Positions 36,826-45,336 of a stretch of 64,000 nt of DNA are shown piece after piece. The translations under genes were made by a program, and so were the position numbers. How positions within the stretch are numbered: position 1 is the first letter of the stretch; each line of letters begins with the position of its first letter. The stretch comes from Cyclobacteriaceae bacterium (GTDB lineage Bacteria > Bacteroidota > Bacteroidia > Cytophagales > Cyclobacteriaceae). The DNA is taken from positions 33,258 through 97,257 of the forward strand of contig JAOUDZ010000009.1 in the NCBI GenBank assembly GCA_029858965.1, written 5' to 3'. The notes below the pieces were generated by a model that saw only the letters and a list, made by a program, of their open reading frames with translations, made no database searches and was not told the origin of the DNA.

Positions 36826-37533
36826 GTGCGCAGCATAAAACTTACTTTAACGGTGCTTTTTCTGTTGCTCATTGTCGCTGCAACTGAGGGACAGGATTTT
36901 GACGGGGATTCAGTCTACTACACAGCAATTCCTAAAACTGTGTCAGTGAAACCGCCTCCAAAGCAAATCTTTACCGATACCAGCAGGCATGACAATAGCA
37001 TCCATTACTTTTTCAATGTGCAGGTTGGTAGTTTAATCGGCTGTAATGACTGCAGTTTGGGTAAAGAAGTGACATTTACATCGTCTACCCTTCACGGGGT
37101 AACGATTGGCAGAAAATTGAGAACTGGTATTGGTGCCGGATTTGATTCCTACTATTCCTGGCAAACACTCCCCTTATTTGGCAGCGTAAGCTGGGATTTG
37201 ATTGGCACCAAGAATACACAAGCCATCTACTTACAGCTTCAATACGGATGGTCAATACTGACCTGGCGAAAGGAACTTCCATGGGATTATGGCTCTACCA
37301 ATGTTGAAGGTGGAAGAATGGTATGCCCGCAAATTGGGTACCGCATGAAGTACCATGATGTTAAAATATCCCTTTCTGTTGGCACAAAGTTCCAGCGCGT
37401 ATATACATATTTTGAAACGCCTACCTACTATTACCTCGATGACGGAACCGTAATGGAGGGATCTCCAAATAAAACTACCATTAAGGAAAGTATGAACAGG
37501 CTCATGTTCGCGTTGACGGTTGGCTGGAAGTAA
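36826..37533 (+). CDS. Secreted protein, probable outer-membrane beta-barrel
   Basis: 235 residues from a GTG start at 36826. A signal peptide (about 1-22, ending ATEGQ) is followed by a short linker with DFDGDSVYYTA. From about residue 65, alternating polar and aromatic residues (HGVTIGRKLRTGIGAGFDSY, QAIYLQLQYGWSIL, VKISLSVGTKF) look like the strands of a small beta-barrel ending in ...LMFALTVGWK. I recognise no named family. Two Cys (CNDC) lie early in the barrel. It is convergent with the cupin gene. Confidence 0.75.
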   Translation: MRSIKLTLTVLFLLLIVAATEGQDFDGDSVYYTAIPKTVSVKPPPKQIFTDTSRHDNSIHYFFNVQVGSLIGCNDCSLGKEVTFTSSTLHGVTIGRKLRTGIGAGFDSYYSWQTLPLFGSVSWDLIGTKNTQAIYLQLQYGWSILTWRKELPWDYGSTNVEGGRMVCPQIGYRMKYHDVKISLSVGTKFQRVYTYFETPTYYYLDDGTVMEGSPNKTTIKESMNRLMFALTVGWK

Positions 37534-37594
37534 TATTTCAGTGCATACTTCTGATATCCCATTGGTTTGAGGCACACCGGCAGAAACTGCCAAC

Positions 37595-38110
37595 CTATCT
37601 GCCGAAATCGTCCTGCACCCGCACTATATCATCTTCATTGGAAGGATTATCCATATCCGTATGCTGCCATATTTCAGCGATCATTCCCCATCCGTCCAAC
37701 CCCACGAGCCGATGCCGTTGTCCTTGCGGTAATCGAATAATCTCTCCTACTGTGAGCCGATGCACGGGCCGTTCGCTGTCATCCTCACTGGTAACAACGC
37801 CAGCCACACCCGCAACAAGCTTCCAGATTTCGGCCCGCCTATCATGATACTGCCAGGAAAGCCTTTTCCCCGCTTCTACAATAAGAATCTTAGGGCTCAG
37901 TTTACCGCTGATTCGCAAGGTTGATAATTCAATTCCAGGAAAATAAAGCTGTGCAAATTGCGCCGCCTGTGACTCGTCAAGCACAAAGAATCCACCCCAG
38001 GGCCGGCCAAAATCCTTCGCCGCTATGGAAAAACCCGATGCAGTCAAATACTTTTCTACTGTGGCTGATACTGCAGACTTATCACCAATTAATTTCAGTT
38101 CTGATTGCAT
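37595..38110 (-). CDS. Cupin-domain protein, mannose-6-phosphate isomerase type
   Basis: 171 residues. The C-terminal half is a cupin: LVEAGKRLSWQYHDRRAEIW and LPQGQRHRL carry the two half-motifs (His, Glu and a late His). This resembles the sugar-phosphate isomerase/guanylyltransferase C-terminal domain. The first 55 residues are extra. It may act on a phosphosugar, but no substrate is clear. It lies 69 nt downstream of the oxidoreductase gene and probably shares its transcript. Confidence 0.82.
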   Translation of the reverse strand: MQSELKLIGDKSAVSATVEKYLTASGFSIAAKDFGRPWGGFFVLDESQAAQFAQLYFPGIELSTLRISGKLSPKILIVEAGKRLSWQYHDRRAEIWKLVAGVAGVVTSEDDSERPVHRLTVGEIIRLPQGQRHRLVGLDGWGMIAEIWQHTDMDNPSNEDDIVRVQDDFGR

Positions 38111-38179
38111 ATTTTTTTCTTTGAATAATCCAAAAACTAATTAATTATCTGATTTTCGAGAAAGCCCAGCTGTCCTTTC

Positions 38180-39172
38180 TTATTGGCTGTCAGCCTCATA
38201 TTTTATCCCGCATTTTTCCCGTATCCAATCCAGCGTCTCAATAAGCAATAAAGAATCAGCGCTGCGCATAACCGGGCTTTCAATGCGGTTCGCCCTCAGA
38301 CATTCCGAAACATGTCTGGCTTCAAATTGATAGCCATATCCCTCCTCTTTGTGTACCGGTATTGCCTTTGGCGGATTATGGCCTACAATCAGCTCAAGAT
38401 CTGATGTTACATTATGAAACCTGTTATGCATGCGAACATAGCCCTTCGTTCCAACAATTGTAGCTTCAACCGGCGTATTGGCGGCGAAAGTGGCACTGAG
38501 TATGGCAAGTTCACCGTTCTTGAATTTCAGGGTCATGGCAATTTGCTCATCTACATTGGTAGCATAAGGTTTCATTACCGCGTTCACTTCCAGCGGCTTG
38601 CCTAACAACGTAACGGCAAGGAACACGGGATAAATACCAATGTCAAGCAAGGCACCTCCCCCTAATTTAGGATCGTATAAACGCTGTGGGGTTGGTTGCG
38701 CCGCCAGAAAACCAAAATCAGCCTGGATCATTTTCAAGTCTCCAATTTCCCCGGATTGGATAATTTCATTTAGCTTTTGGAACTGTGGCAAAAATTTGGT
38801 CCAGAATGCCTCCATTAAAAAGACATTATTCTTCTGGGCCGTGTCGATCATGTCTTTCACCTGTTTAGCATTCAGGGCGAATGCCTTTTCACAAAGCACG
38901 GCCTTTTTGTGATTGAGGCAGAGCAAAGCGTGTTCATGATGAAACCCGTGGGGGGTGGCAATATAGATGACATCCACTTCCGAACAGGTTACCAATGCTT
39001 CATAAGAATCGAAAGCATAACGGGATGAATGCAACGCTGAAAATTCGATTGCCTTCTGGTGATCGCGCGAAGCGACGGCTACTAATGCTGCATCGTCAAC
39101 TAACCGAAGATCCGACGCAAACTTATTGGCTATCTTACCACATCCCAAAATCCCCCAGCGTATTTTTTCCAT
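38180..39172 (-). CDS. Gfo/Idh/MocA family oxidoreductase
   Basis: 330 residues. The start IRWGILGCGKIANKFA is the NAD(P)-binding Rossmann motif GxGxxA. VIYIATPHGFHHEHALLCL and KKAVLCEKAFALN (catalytic Lys in EKxxA) follow, then the C-terminal alpha/beta domain with GGGALLDIGIYP. The closest group is the trans-1,2-dihydrobenzene-1,2-diol dehydrogenase-like branch of the family. It acts on a sugar or related diol. It is the first gene of a likely two-gene unit with the cupin protein. Confidence 0.92.
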   Translation of the reverse strand: MEKIRWGILGCGKIANKFASDLRLVDDAALVAVASRDHQKAIEFSALHSSRYAFDSYEALVTCSEVDVIYIATPHGFHHEHALLCLNHKKAVLCEKAFALNAKQVKDMIDTAQKNNVFLMEAFWTKFLPQFQKLNEIIQSGEIGDLKMIQADFGFLAAQPTPQRLYDPKLGGGALLDIGIYPVFLAVTLLGKPLEVNAVMKPYATNVDEQIAMTLKFKNGELAILSATFAANTPVEATIVGTKGYVRMHNRFHNVTSDLELIVGHNPPKAIPVHKEEGYGYQFEARHVSECLRANRIESPVMRSADSLLLIETLDWIREKCGIKYEADSQ

Positions 39173-39224
39173 AGTATTGACTAATTAAATTATCTTTCAA
39201 TTATCTACATTTCCTGGTGAAGGT

Positions 39225-39938
39225 ATGAAAAGCAAAACTCATTTTCACTTCAAACAATTCTCTTTACAACACGATCGGTGTTCCATGAAAGTGGGCACCG
39301 ACAGCGTCTTGCTGGGTTGCTGGGCCAATGTGCAGCGCGCAAAAAATATCCTTGATATTGGCACTGGCTCAGGTGTTATTGCCCTGATGATGGCGCAGCG
39401 CACTTCGCGGGATACCCAAATTGACGCCGTTGAAATCAGTGCGCAGGATGCTGGTCAGGCACTCGAAAATATTTTGCAGTCACCGTGGCCTGGGAAAATT
39501 TCGGTTGAAAACATATCCATTCAGGCTTTTTTTCCAAATCGTTCTTATGACATAATCATTACCAATCCACCCTATTTCAACAAAAGCAAGGAACCACCCG
39601 ACAGCAGGCGACGGGAAACGCGGCACACAATCACACTCAATTATGAAACACTTATTTTGTCTGTCAAACGGTTACTCAAAAAGGACGGAAAATTCAATAT
39701 AATTCTTCCCTATGCTGAAGGCAACCAGTTCACGAAGCTGGCACAAGAAAGTCATTTTTTTTGCACCCGCAAATACAGTTTCAGGACGCGCGCAGAAAAA
39801 CCTATAGAACGTTGGCTTTTGGAATTCTCTCATCAAGAGCAATCCATTGATACCGGTGAAGTTTTGCATTATGCAAAAGGGATGACCTGGTCTGATCTCT
39901 ACATTTCGCTCACGCGCGAGTTCTACCTCAAACTATAA
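39225..39938 (+). CDS. trmN6: tRNA1(Val) adenine-37-N6 methyltransferase (TrmN6/YfiC family)
   Basis: 237 residues of a class I SAM methyltransferase. Motif I is ILDIGTGSGVIALM and the catalytic motif for amino-methylation is TNPPYF, followed by RRRETRHT. The start FHFKQFSLQHDRCSMKVGTD matches the TrmN6/YfiC family, which methylates N6 of A37 in tRNA-Val. The related RlmC-like methyltransferases lack this N-terminus. It is divergent from the oxidoreductase gene (52 bp) and stands alone. Confidence 0.9.
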   Translation: MKSKTHFHFKQFSLQHDRCSMKVGTDSVLLGCWANVQRAKNILDIGTGSGVIALMMAQRTSRDTQIDAVEISAQDAGQALENILQSPWPGKISVENISIQAFFPNRSYDIIITNPPYFNKSKEPPDSRRRETRHTITLNYETLILSVKRLLKKDGKFNIILPYAEGNQFTKLAQESHFFCTRKYSFRTRAEKPIERWLLEFSHQEQSIDTGEVLHYAKGMTWSDLYISLTREFYLKL

Positions 39939-39998
39939 TAAGTCCGTCTGTAAAATTCACTGCAACAACGGGAACTTCTCTGCCTAGATTAGCATAGA

Positions 39999-42245
39999 AT
40001 GCATAACAATAATGTGAACCCATTGATTGGGAGATTTCTTTTTGGTGTGTCGCTATTCCTGTCTACCCTATCATTCGCACAACACATTACTATTAAAAAG
40101 GCAACGGGTAAAATTATTCTAGATGGCGTCATCGATGAACAAGACTGGAACGAGGCTGATGTCGCACGCGATTTCAAACAAAACTTTCCGATGGATACAG
40201 CGCTTGCTGCTGCACAGACCGAAGCGCGGATATTGTATGATGACCAGTTTATCTATGTGTCGGCCAAAATGTACAACCTGGGACCAAGGGCTTATGTAAC
40301 ACCTTCCCTTAGAAGAGATTATCGAGGCGCGGTGAACGACGGATTTACAGTTGTTTTTGATACATTTCAGGATCGAACAAATGCATTTGTCTTTGGCATT
40401 AATCCGTTTGGGGTGCAACGTGAAGGCCTCATTTCCAACGGCGGCGATTTCAATCTCACTGACTTCACACTGAATTGGGATAACAAGTGGTTTGGCGAAG
40501 CCAAAATATACGATGATTGTTGGATTGTCGAGATTGCTATTCCGTTTAAAACACTTCGCTATAAAGCCGGTCTGGACACGTGGAATATAAATTTCTACCG
40601 CATCGACAGTCAATATGCCGAACGTTCAACCTGGTCCCCAATACCGCAAAACTTTGATCTTATTAACCTGGCCTTTTTACGGCAACTTAAATGGGACAAA
40701 CCATTGCCGAAAGGTGGTCCCAACATTTCTGTTATTCCTTACCTGGCGGCTAACCGCACACAAGATTTCGAAAAAGGAAGTTCTGCTGAACAAAATCTTC
40801 AAGTTGGTGGTGATGTCAAAATAGCAGTGAGTTCTGCGCTTAACCTCGACCTCACGGTAAATCCTGATTTTTCCCAGGTCGAAGTCGACCAGCAAGTAAC
40901 CAACCTCGATCGTTTTGAAATCTTCTTTCCCGAGCGAAGACAGTTCTTTTTGGAGAACGCCGATCTGTTTGCAAATTTTGGAGTAGAGGAGACACGCCCC
41001 TTCTTTTCAAGAAGAATTGGTGTCGCACGTGACTCTTCTACAGGACAAAATATCCAGAATCCGATTTATTTTGGTGCCCGACTGAGCGGCAAGATCGACA
41101 ACAATACCCGGATTGGAATTCTAAACACCCAGGCAGGTGAAGACAGATCTATAGGTCTGCCCTCAACCAACTACACTGTTGCTACGGTGCAACGGAAGGT
41201 CTTTTCGCGTTCGTATGTTGGCCTGATTGCGATTAATAAGCAAGCGTTTCAAGATTCTATCGGGGGCGAGTTTACCATGCAGCCCAAGGCCTACAACCGC
41301 TTACTTGGCGCAGACTTCAATCTTGCTACAAATGACAATATCTGGAGTGGTAAACTGTTTTACCACCATTCTTTTGACGAGGCCAAACTTGATTCAGCTT
41401 TTGCCTACGGCGGCCTCCTCAACTACAACACGAACCGTTGGTCAATACAGACTTTTATGAGAAGCGTTGGCGCGAACTTCAACCCTGAAGCAGGGTTCGT
41501 GCGCAGAAAAAATATCCAGCAACTCACCTCGATGGTATCGTATAAATTCTATCCAGCTTATGGCAAAGTTCAACGCCATGGGCCTGGCTTCAATTTTGAC
41601 ATGGTAGGAAACGGCCAATACAAGTTTCTCGACTGGAATATGGTTGCCTTGTACAACATCAGGTGGAAGAGCACTGCTATATTTGAACTGCAGCTGCGAC
41701 GGGAGTATATCTACCTTTTCGATGAATTTGATCCCAGCGGGACAAATGGGCAGAGATTACAAGCGGGAACCGACTACACAAACAACCTTATTCTCGCGAG
41801 CTATATATCCGATGCACGCAAGCGATTTTTCTTTACGCTAAAAGGTCAGCATGGAGGTTACTATAATGGCCAACGCTCGACAATAGAAGGTACTTTAACG
41901 TACCGCTATCAGCCCTGGGGTTTTGTCTCGCTGGATTTCTCCTACAATGGCATTCGGCTCCCAAAGCCCTATTCCAGTGCGAATCTTTTACTGATTGGCC
42001 CCCGCGTTGACATCACATTCTCCCGAAAAGTTTTCTGGACAACCTTCCTTCAATACAACAGTCAAATCAGCAATCTCAATATTAATTCAAGGCTGCAATG
42101 GCGGTTTAAGCCTGTATCCGATTTCTTTCTGGTGTACACCGATAACTACTTTGCGGAGTCTTTTGAGAATGGTCATGCTTTCTATATTGGAGCCCCTAAG
42201 GCGCGGGCTATTGTGCTCAAATTCAGCTATTGGCTAAATCTGTAG
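39999..42245 (+). CDS. DUF5916 protein with CBM9-like domain, outer-membrane type
   Basis: 748 residues. A signal peptide (to about residue 28, ...LSFAQH) is followed by a carbohydrate-binding family 9-like domain (about 30-215: ILDGVIDEQDWNEA through FKTLRYKAG) and a long DUF5916 region with the motif ERRQFFLENADLFANFG. The C-terminal 400 residues have many beta strands and end in the aromatic pattern VLKFSYWLNL, so an outer-membrane barrel is likely. The function is unknown; binding of a sugar polymer at the surface is plausible. Confidence 0.9.
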   Translation: MHNNNVNPLIGRFLFGVSLFLSTLSFAQHITIKKATGKIILDGVIDEQDWNEADVARDFKQNFPMDTALAAAQTEARILYDDQFIYVSAKMYNLGPRAYVTPSLRRDYRGAVNDGFTVVFDTFQDRTNAFVFGINPFGVQREGLISNGGDFNLTDFTLNWDNKWFGEAKIYDDCWIVEIAIPFKTLRYKAGLDTWNINFYRIDSQYAERSTWSPIPQNFDLINLAFLRQLKWDKPLPKGGPNISVIPYLAANRTQDFEKGSSAEQNLQVGGDVKIAVSSALNLDLTVNPDFSQVEVDQQVTNLDRFEIFFPERRQFFLENADLFANFGVEETRPFFSRRIGVARDSSTGQNIQNPIYFGARLSGKIDNNTRIGILNTQAGEDRSIGLPSTNYTVATVQRKVFSRSYVGLIAINKQAFQDSIGGEFTMQPKAYNRLLGADFNLATNDNIWSGKLFYHHSFDEAKLDSAFAYGGLLNYNTNRWSIQTFMRSVGANFNPEAGFVRRKNIQQLTSMVSYKFYPAYGKVQRHGPGFNFDMVGNGQYKFLDWNMVALYNIRWKSTAIFELQLRREYIYLFDEFDPSGTNGQRLQAGTDYTNNLILASYISDARKRFFFTLKGQHGGYYNGQRSTIEGTLTYRYQPWGFVSLDFSYNGIRLPKPYSSANLLLIGPRVDITFSRKVFWTTFLQYNSQISNLNINSRLQWRFKPVSDFFLVYTDNYFAESFENGHAFYIGAPKARAIVLKFSYWLNL

Positions 42246-42291
42246 TAAATGATTGTCACTGGCTATCAGACTCCTACAAGAAAAATATTAT

Positions 42292-42303
42292 TTGTTTAAA
42301 CAA
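42292..42303. promoter_or_regulatory. Perfect 12-bp palindrome upstream of yceI
   Basis: TTGTTTAAACAA lies 56 nt upstream of the yceI ATG, and a -10/-7-like TATAATTG follows at 42322-42329. A palindrome at this place fits an operator, with the MarR-family product encoded behind yceI as the obvious candidate. This is inference. Confidence 0.4.
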
Positions 42304-42358
42304 GTATCTCGAAACCTGCGTTATAATTGCATTATCAATTTAAACATAAATTAGGCCC

Positions 42359-42931
42359 ATGAAAAAAATTAACGCATCGCTTATTTTGATGTTCATTGCC
42401 TGCAGCACTTTTGCACAAGGCACCTGGACATTGGACAAGGCGCATACCAAAATAGGGTTCAACGTAATCCATATGGTTGTTTCTGAAGTTGAAGGACATT
42501 TTAAAGATTTTGAGGGTACTATCATCAGCAAGACTGAGGATTTCAGCGGTGCAGAAATATCATTTGCGGCCAAAACTGAATCGGTGGAAACTGATAATGA
42601 AAGGCGAAATAATCACCTCAAGTCGCCTGATTTCTTTGACGCAGCCACTTATCCTGAAATAACTTTCAAAGGAAATCTTGCAAAAGAAGGTGGCAAATAC
42701 AAACTCATGGGAGATTTTACCATTCGCGGCGTAACTAAAAAAGTTGAGTTTGACGTCGCATATGGTGGGATTCTTGATACAGGGCGAGGACAGAAGGCTG
42801 GTTTTAAGATTACCGGGACGGTAAACCGAAGAGAATACGGATTAGAATGGAATAATACGGTGCCAACAGGAGAGTTGGTGGTGGCCGATCAAGTTGAAAT
42901 TATTTGTAAAATTGAAGCGAATAAATCATAA
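42359..42931 (+). CDS. yceI: YceI family periplasmic lipid-binding protein
   Basis: 190 residues. A signal peptide (1-19, ...TFAQG) is followed by the YceI lipocalin-like barrel: TWTLDKAHTKIGFNVIHMVV, KSPDFFDAATYPEITFK, MGDFTIRGVTKKVEFDV and an end in GELVVADQVEI. YceI proteins bind isoprenoid quinones or similar amphiphiles in the periplasm and are often induced by stress. It is followed after a terminator by a marR gene, a common pairing. Confidence 0.93.
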   Translation: MKKINASLILMFIACSTFAQGTWTLDKAHTKIGFNVIHMVVSEVEGHFKDFEGTIISKTEDFSGAEISFAAKTESVETDNERRNNHLKSPDFFDAATYPEITFKGNLAKEGGKYKLMGDFTIRGVTKKVEFDVAYGGILDTGRGQKAGFKITGTVNRREYGLEWNNTVPTGELVVADQVEIICKIEANKS

Positions 42932-42936
42932 TATAG

Positions 42937-42970
42937 AACCCCGGAAACCAATTTCCGGGGTTATTTTTTT
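42937..42970 (+). terminator. Strong terminator between yceI and marR
   Basis: AACCCCGGAAA (42937-42947), loop CCAA (42948-42951), TTTCCGGGGTT (42952-42962), then A and seven T residues to 42970. Eleven perfect pairs make it one of the best terminators of the window. It ends 2 nt before the marR ATG. Confidence 0.9.
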
Positions 42971-42972
42971 AA

Positions 42973-43419
42973 ATGAAAATCGAAGAGGAAATAAAGCAGC
43001 TAAAATTTATTAATGCCCACCAAAAGGCGGTGATCAATCTGCTTTATACAGCCAGTTGGATGCAGTATAAACAACAGGAAATTTTCAAGCCATTTAACAT
43101 CACAGCGCAACAATTTAATATTATGCGCATCTTAAGAGGACAGCATCCTAAAAGCACTTCTGCTACAGAAATAAAATCACGGATGCTGGACAAAAATTCC
43201 GATGTGTCAAGGTTGCTGGACCGATTGCATGCTAAGGGTATTATCACAAAAAAAACCTGCGAAAAGGATAAACGCTCAGCGGACGTTAGTCTTTCAGAAA
43301 AAGGCCTCGTACTGCTCCGGGAAATTGATAAAAAGCAAAATCAAATCGATCAGATTCTTTTGTTGACTGACGAGGAAGCGCTGCAACTCAGTGCCATGTT
43401 AGACAAGAGTCGTGGGTAG
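42973..43419 (+). CDS. MarR family transcriptional regulator
   Basis: 148 residues. The winged helix spans about 30-115: FNITAQQFNIMRILRGQ, then the recognition helix LDKNSDVSRLLDRLHAKG and the wing CEKDKRSADVSLSEKG. An oxidation-sensitive Cys near the wing (KKTCEKD) is possible. The ATG at 42973 lies 2 nt after the T-run of the yceI terminator, so there is no room for a separate ribosome site; message reaching it must read through the terminator or use an internal promoter. It probably controls yceI. It converges with the M3 peptidase with a 2-bp gap. Confidence 0.92.
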   Translation: MKIEEEIKQLKFINAHQKAVINLLYTASWMQYKQQEIFKPFNITAQQFNIMRILRGQHPKSTSATEIKSRMLDKNSDVSRLLDRLHAKGIITKKTCEKDKRSADVSLSEKGLVLLREIDKKQNQIDQILLLTDEEALQLSAMLDKSRG

Positions 43420-43421
43420 CG

Positions 43422-45146
43422 CTATATTTTTGCCAACTCTGCCCGTACAAAATTCATTAACTCATTTATGTACTCACGGCTAAAATCAAATTTTATGCCC
43501 GCAGCATTGTATATCTCCGGAATGGAGCGCAAATACCCAAGCTTCAGGGCATTTACATAGCCCTGCAATCCCTTAACCGGGTCCAGCCTGAAATTGCGCC
43601 AAACTGCGATAGCCCCCAATTGCGCCATACCGTATTCGATGTAGTAAAATGGAACCTCATACAGATGCAGTTGTTTTTGCCACAGATAATCCTTAGCGGT
43701 TTGCAGCGATGACCAATCGGTAACCGTATCTGCAAACTTGTCGAATATCCTATTCCACTCCGCCCGACGATTCTCCAACGTATGGTGTGGATTAAGGTAA
43801 ATCCAATGTTGATATTGATCGATTGTTGCCACCCACGGCAGTGTTTCGATTATGTCCTCCAAATGTTCCCGCTTTGCACGTTTTAATTCAGCTGTGTCGG
43901 CGAAGAAAACATCCCAATGATCCATTGAGATCAGTTCCATTGACATCGATGCCAGCTCAGCAACTTCAGACGGCGTTGATTTAAAGTCGTTGAGTTCAAG
44001 ATCACGCGTGAGGAAATTGTGTATGGCATGTCCTCCTTCGTGCATGATGGTAACCATATCACGAAGCGTTGATGTTGCATTCATGAATATAAAGGGAACG
44101 CCAATCTCTGGCAGTGGATAATTGTATCCGCCAGGAGCCTTCCCTTTTCTGGACTCCAGGTCAAGATGTCCCATTTCCATCATAATAGAAATGCATTGAC
44201 CAAGAAACGGGTCAATCCTTCCGAAAACTTCAATTGTCTTTTGCGTCAACTCGTTCCCGTTGGTAAAAGGTTTCAACGCTTCGCGGCCCGCCGGGTCTAC
44301 TGCCTTATCCCATGGACGAAGCCGATCAACCTTCAGCAACCGTTTTCTTTCCGCGGAAAATTCGTTCAAGATGGGTACCACTTCATGTTGAATAGCCTCA
44401 TGAAAATCAAAACAATCCTGGGGGGTGTAGTCAAATCGCCCAAGGAACACAAACATGTAATCCCGAAAATTCTCAAATCCGGCATTGACAGCAACCTGGT
44501 GGCGTAGCTGAATCAGTTTTGTGAACAGCGCATCCAATGGATCTTTGTCCTCAAGCCGGCGCGCTGTAATTTTCTGATAAGCTTCTTGCCTTTTCGCGCG
44601 ATCCGTCGACATTAGAAAGACAGCAGCTTGCTGAAGCGTAAGCTCTTTATTGTCTATTTCAACAGTCATTGCACCATTGAGTTGGCCAAATTTCTGCGTC
44701 TCCGTATTTATTTCTGTGAAGAGGGGAACATTCTCTTCGCGGAAAATTTGTATTTCCTTTTTCAGGTTCCGGATCATAATATCGTAACCTTCGGCAGCTG
44801 AAAGTGCTGTCAGAAAGGGCGAATCGGCTACCTTCTTGTTCATCTTATCCGAAATCGGCGCCATTTGCGGCTGGATGTTTTCAACGAAATACTGATACTC
44901 CCTCCGGTATTCATCATTTTCTGTATAACAGGTCATGCGGATGTACCGCCAGGCTAAATCTTCTGCCACGACAGATTCTATCTCACTTCGGTCTGAAAAC
45001 CAATTCTTCAAATCCTGAACTGATTCAATTTTTCTTTCAAGAAGATTTTCAAAATAAGGTTTCAATTCTTCCCAGGATGTAATCGTAAAATCTTCCGTTA
45101 AGAATTTGCGTACGGGCCTTTGTGGAGTTTCTTTAATGTCAGCCAT
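43422..45146 (-). CDS. M3 family oligoendopeptidase (PepF/thimet-like)
   Basis: 574 residues, no signal peptide, so cytoplasmic. The zinc site HEGGH is at 369-373, with the third ligand Glu expected in the SMELISMDHWD-type segment about 25 residues on. The order fits M3 oligoendopeptidase F, which cuts short peptides for amino-acid recycling. The length is normal. It converges with marR and is transcribed alone as far as seen. Confidence 0.92.
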   Translation of the reverse strand: MADIKETPQRPVRKFLTEDFTITSWEELKPYFENLLERKIESVQDLKNWFSDRSEIESVVAEDLAWRYIRMTCYTENDEYRREYQYFVENIQPQMAPISDKMNKKVADSPFLTALSAAEGYDIMIRNLKKEIQIFREENVPLFTEINTETQKFGQLNGAMTVEIDNKELTLQQAAVFLMSTDRAKRQEAYQKITARRLEDKDPLDALFTKLIQLRHQVAVNAGFENFRDYMFVFLGRFDYTPQDCFDFHEAIQHEVVPILNEFSAERKRLLKVDRLRPWDKAVDPAGREALKPFTNGNELTQKTIEVFGRIDPFLGQCISIMMEMGHLDLESRKGKAPGGYNYPLPEIGVPFIFMNATSTLRDMVTIMHEGGHAIHNFLTRDLELNDFKSTPSEVAELASMSMELISMDHWDVFFADTAELKRAKREHLEDIIETLPWVATIDQYQHWIYLNPHHTLENRRAEWNRIFDKFADTVTDWSSLQTAKDYLWQKQLHLYEVPFYYIEYGMAQLGAIAVWRNFRLDPVKGLQGYVNALKLGYLRSIPEIYNAAGIKFDFSREYINELMNFVRAELAKI

Positions 45147-45336
45147 GTTTAAAAGGTTTTACTTCAGCCTGATAATAGAACGTATTTCACAGAAAGTGCA
45201 CAAAATAGTCAAAATGAAACTGACATAACAAGTATTGGCAACCGGACAACATTTTTCAATCGGAAAGCTATATCCCAAAAGGCAACCCAAGTATAGCCAG
45301 GTTCAAGGTCCGATGTGATAACAGATCGTATTCATG

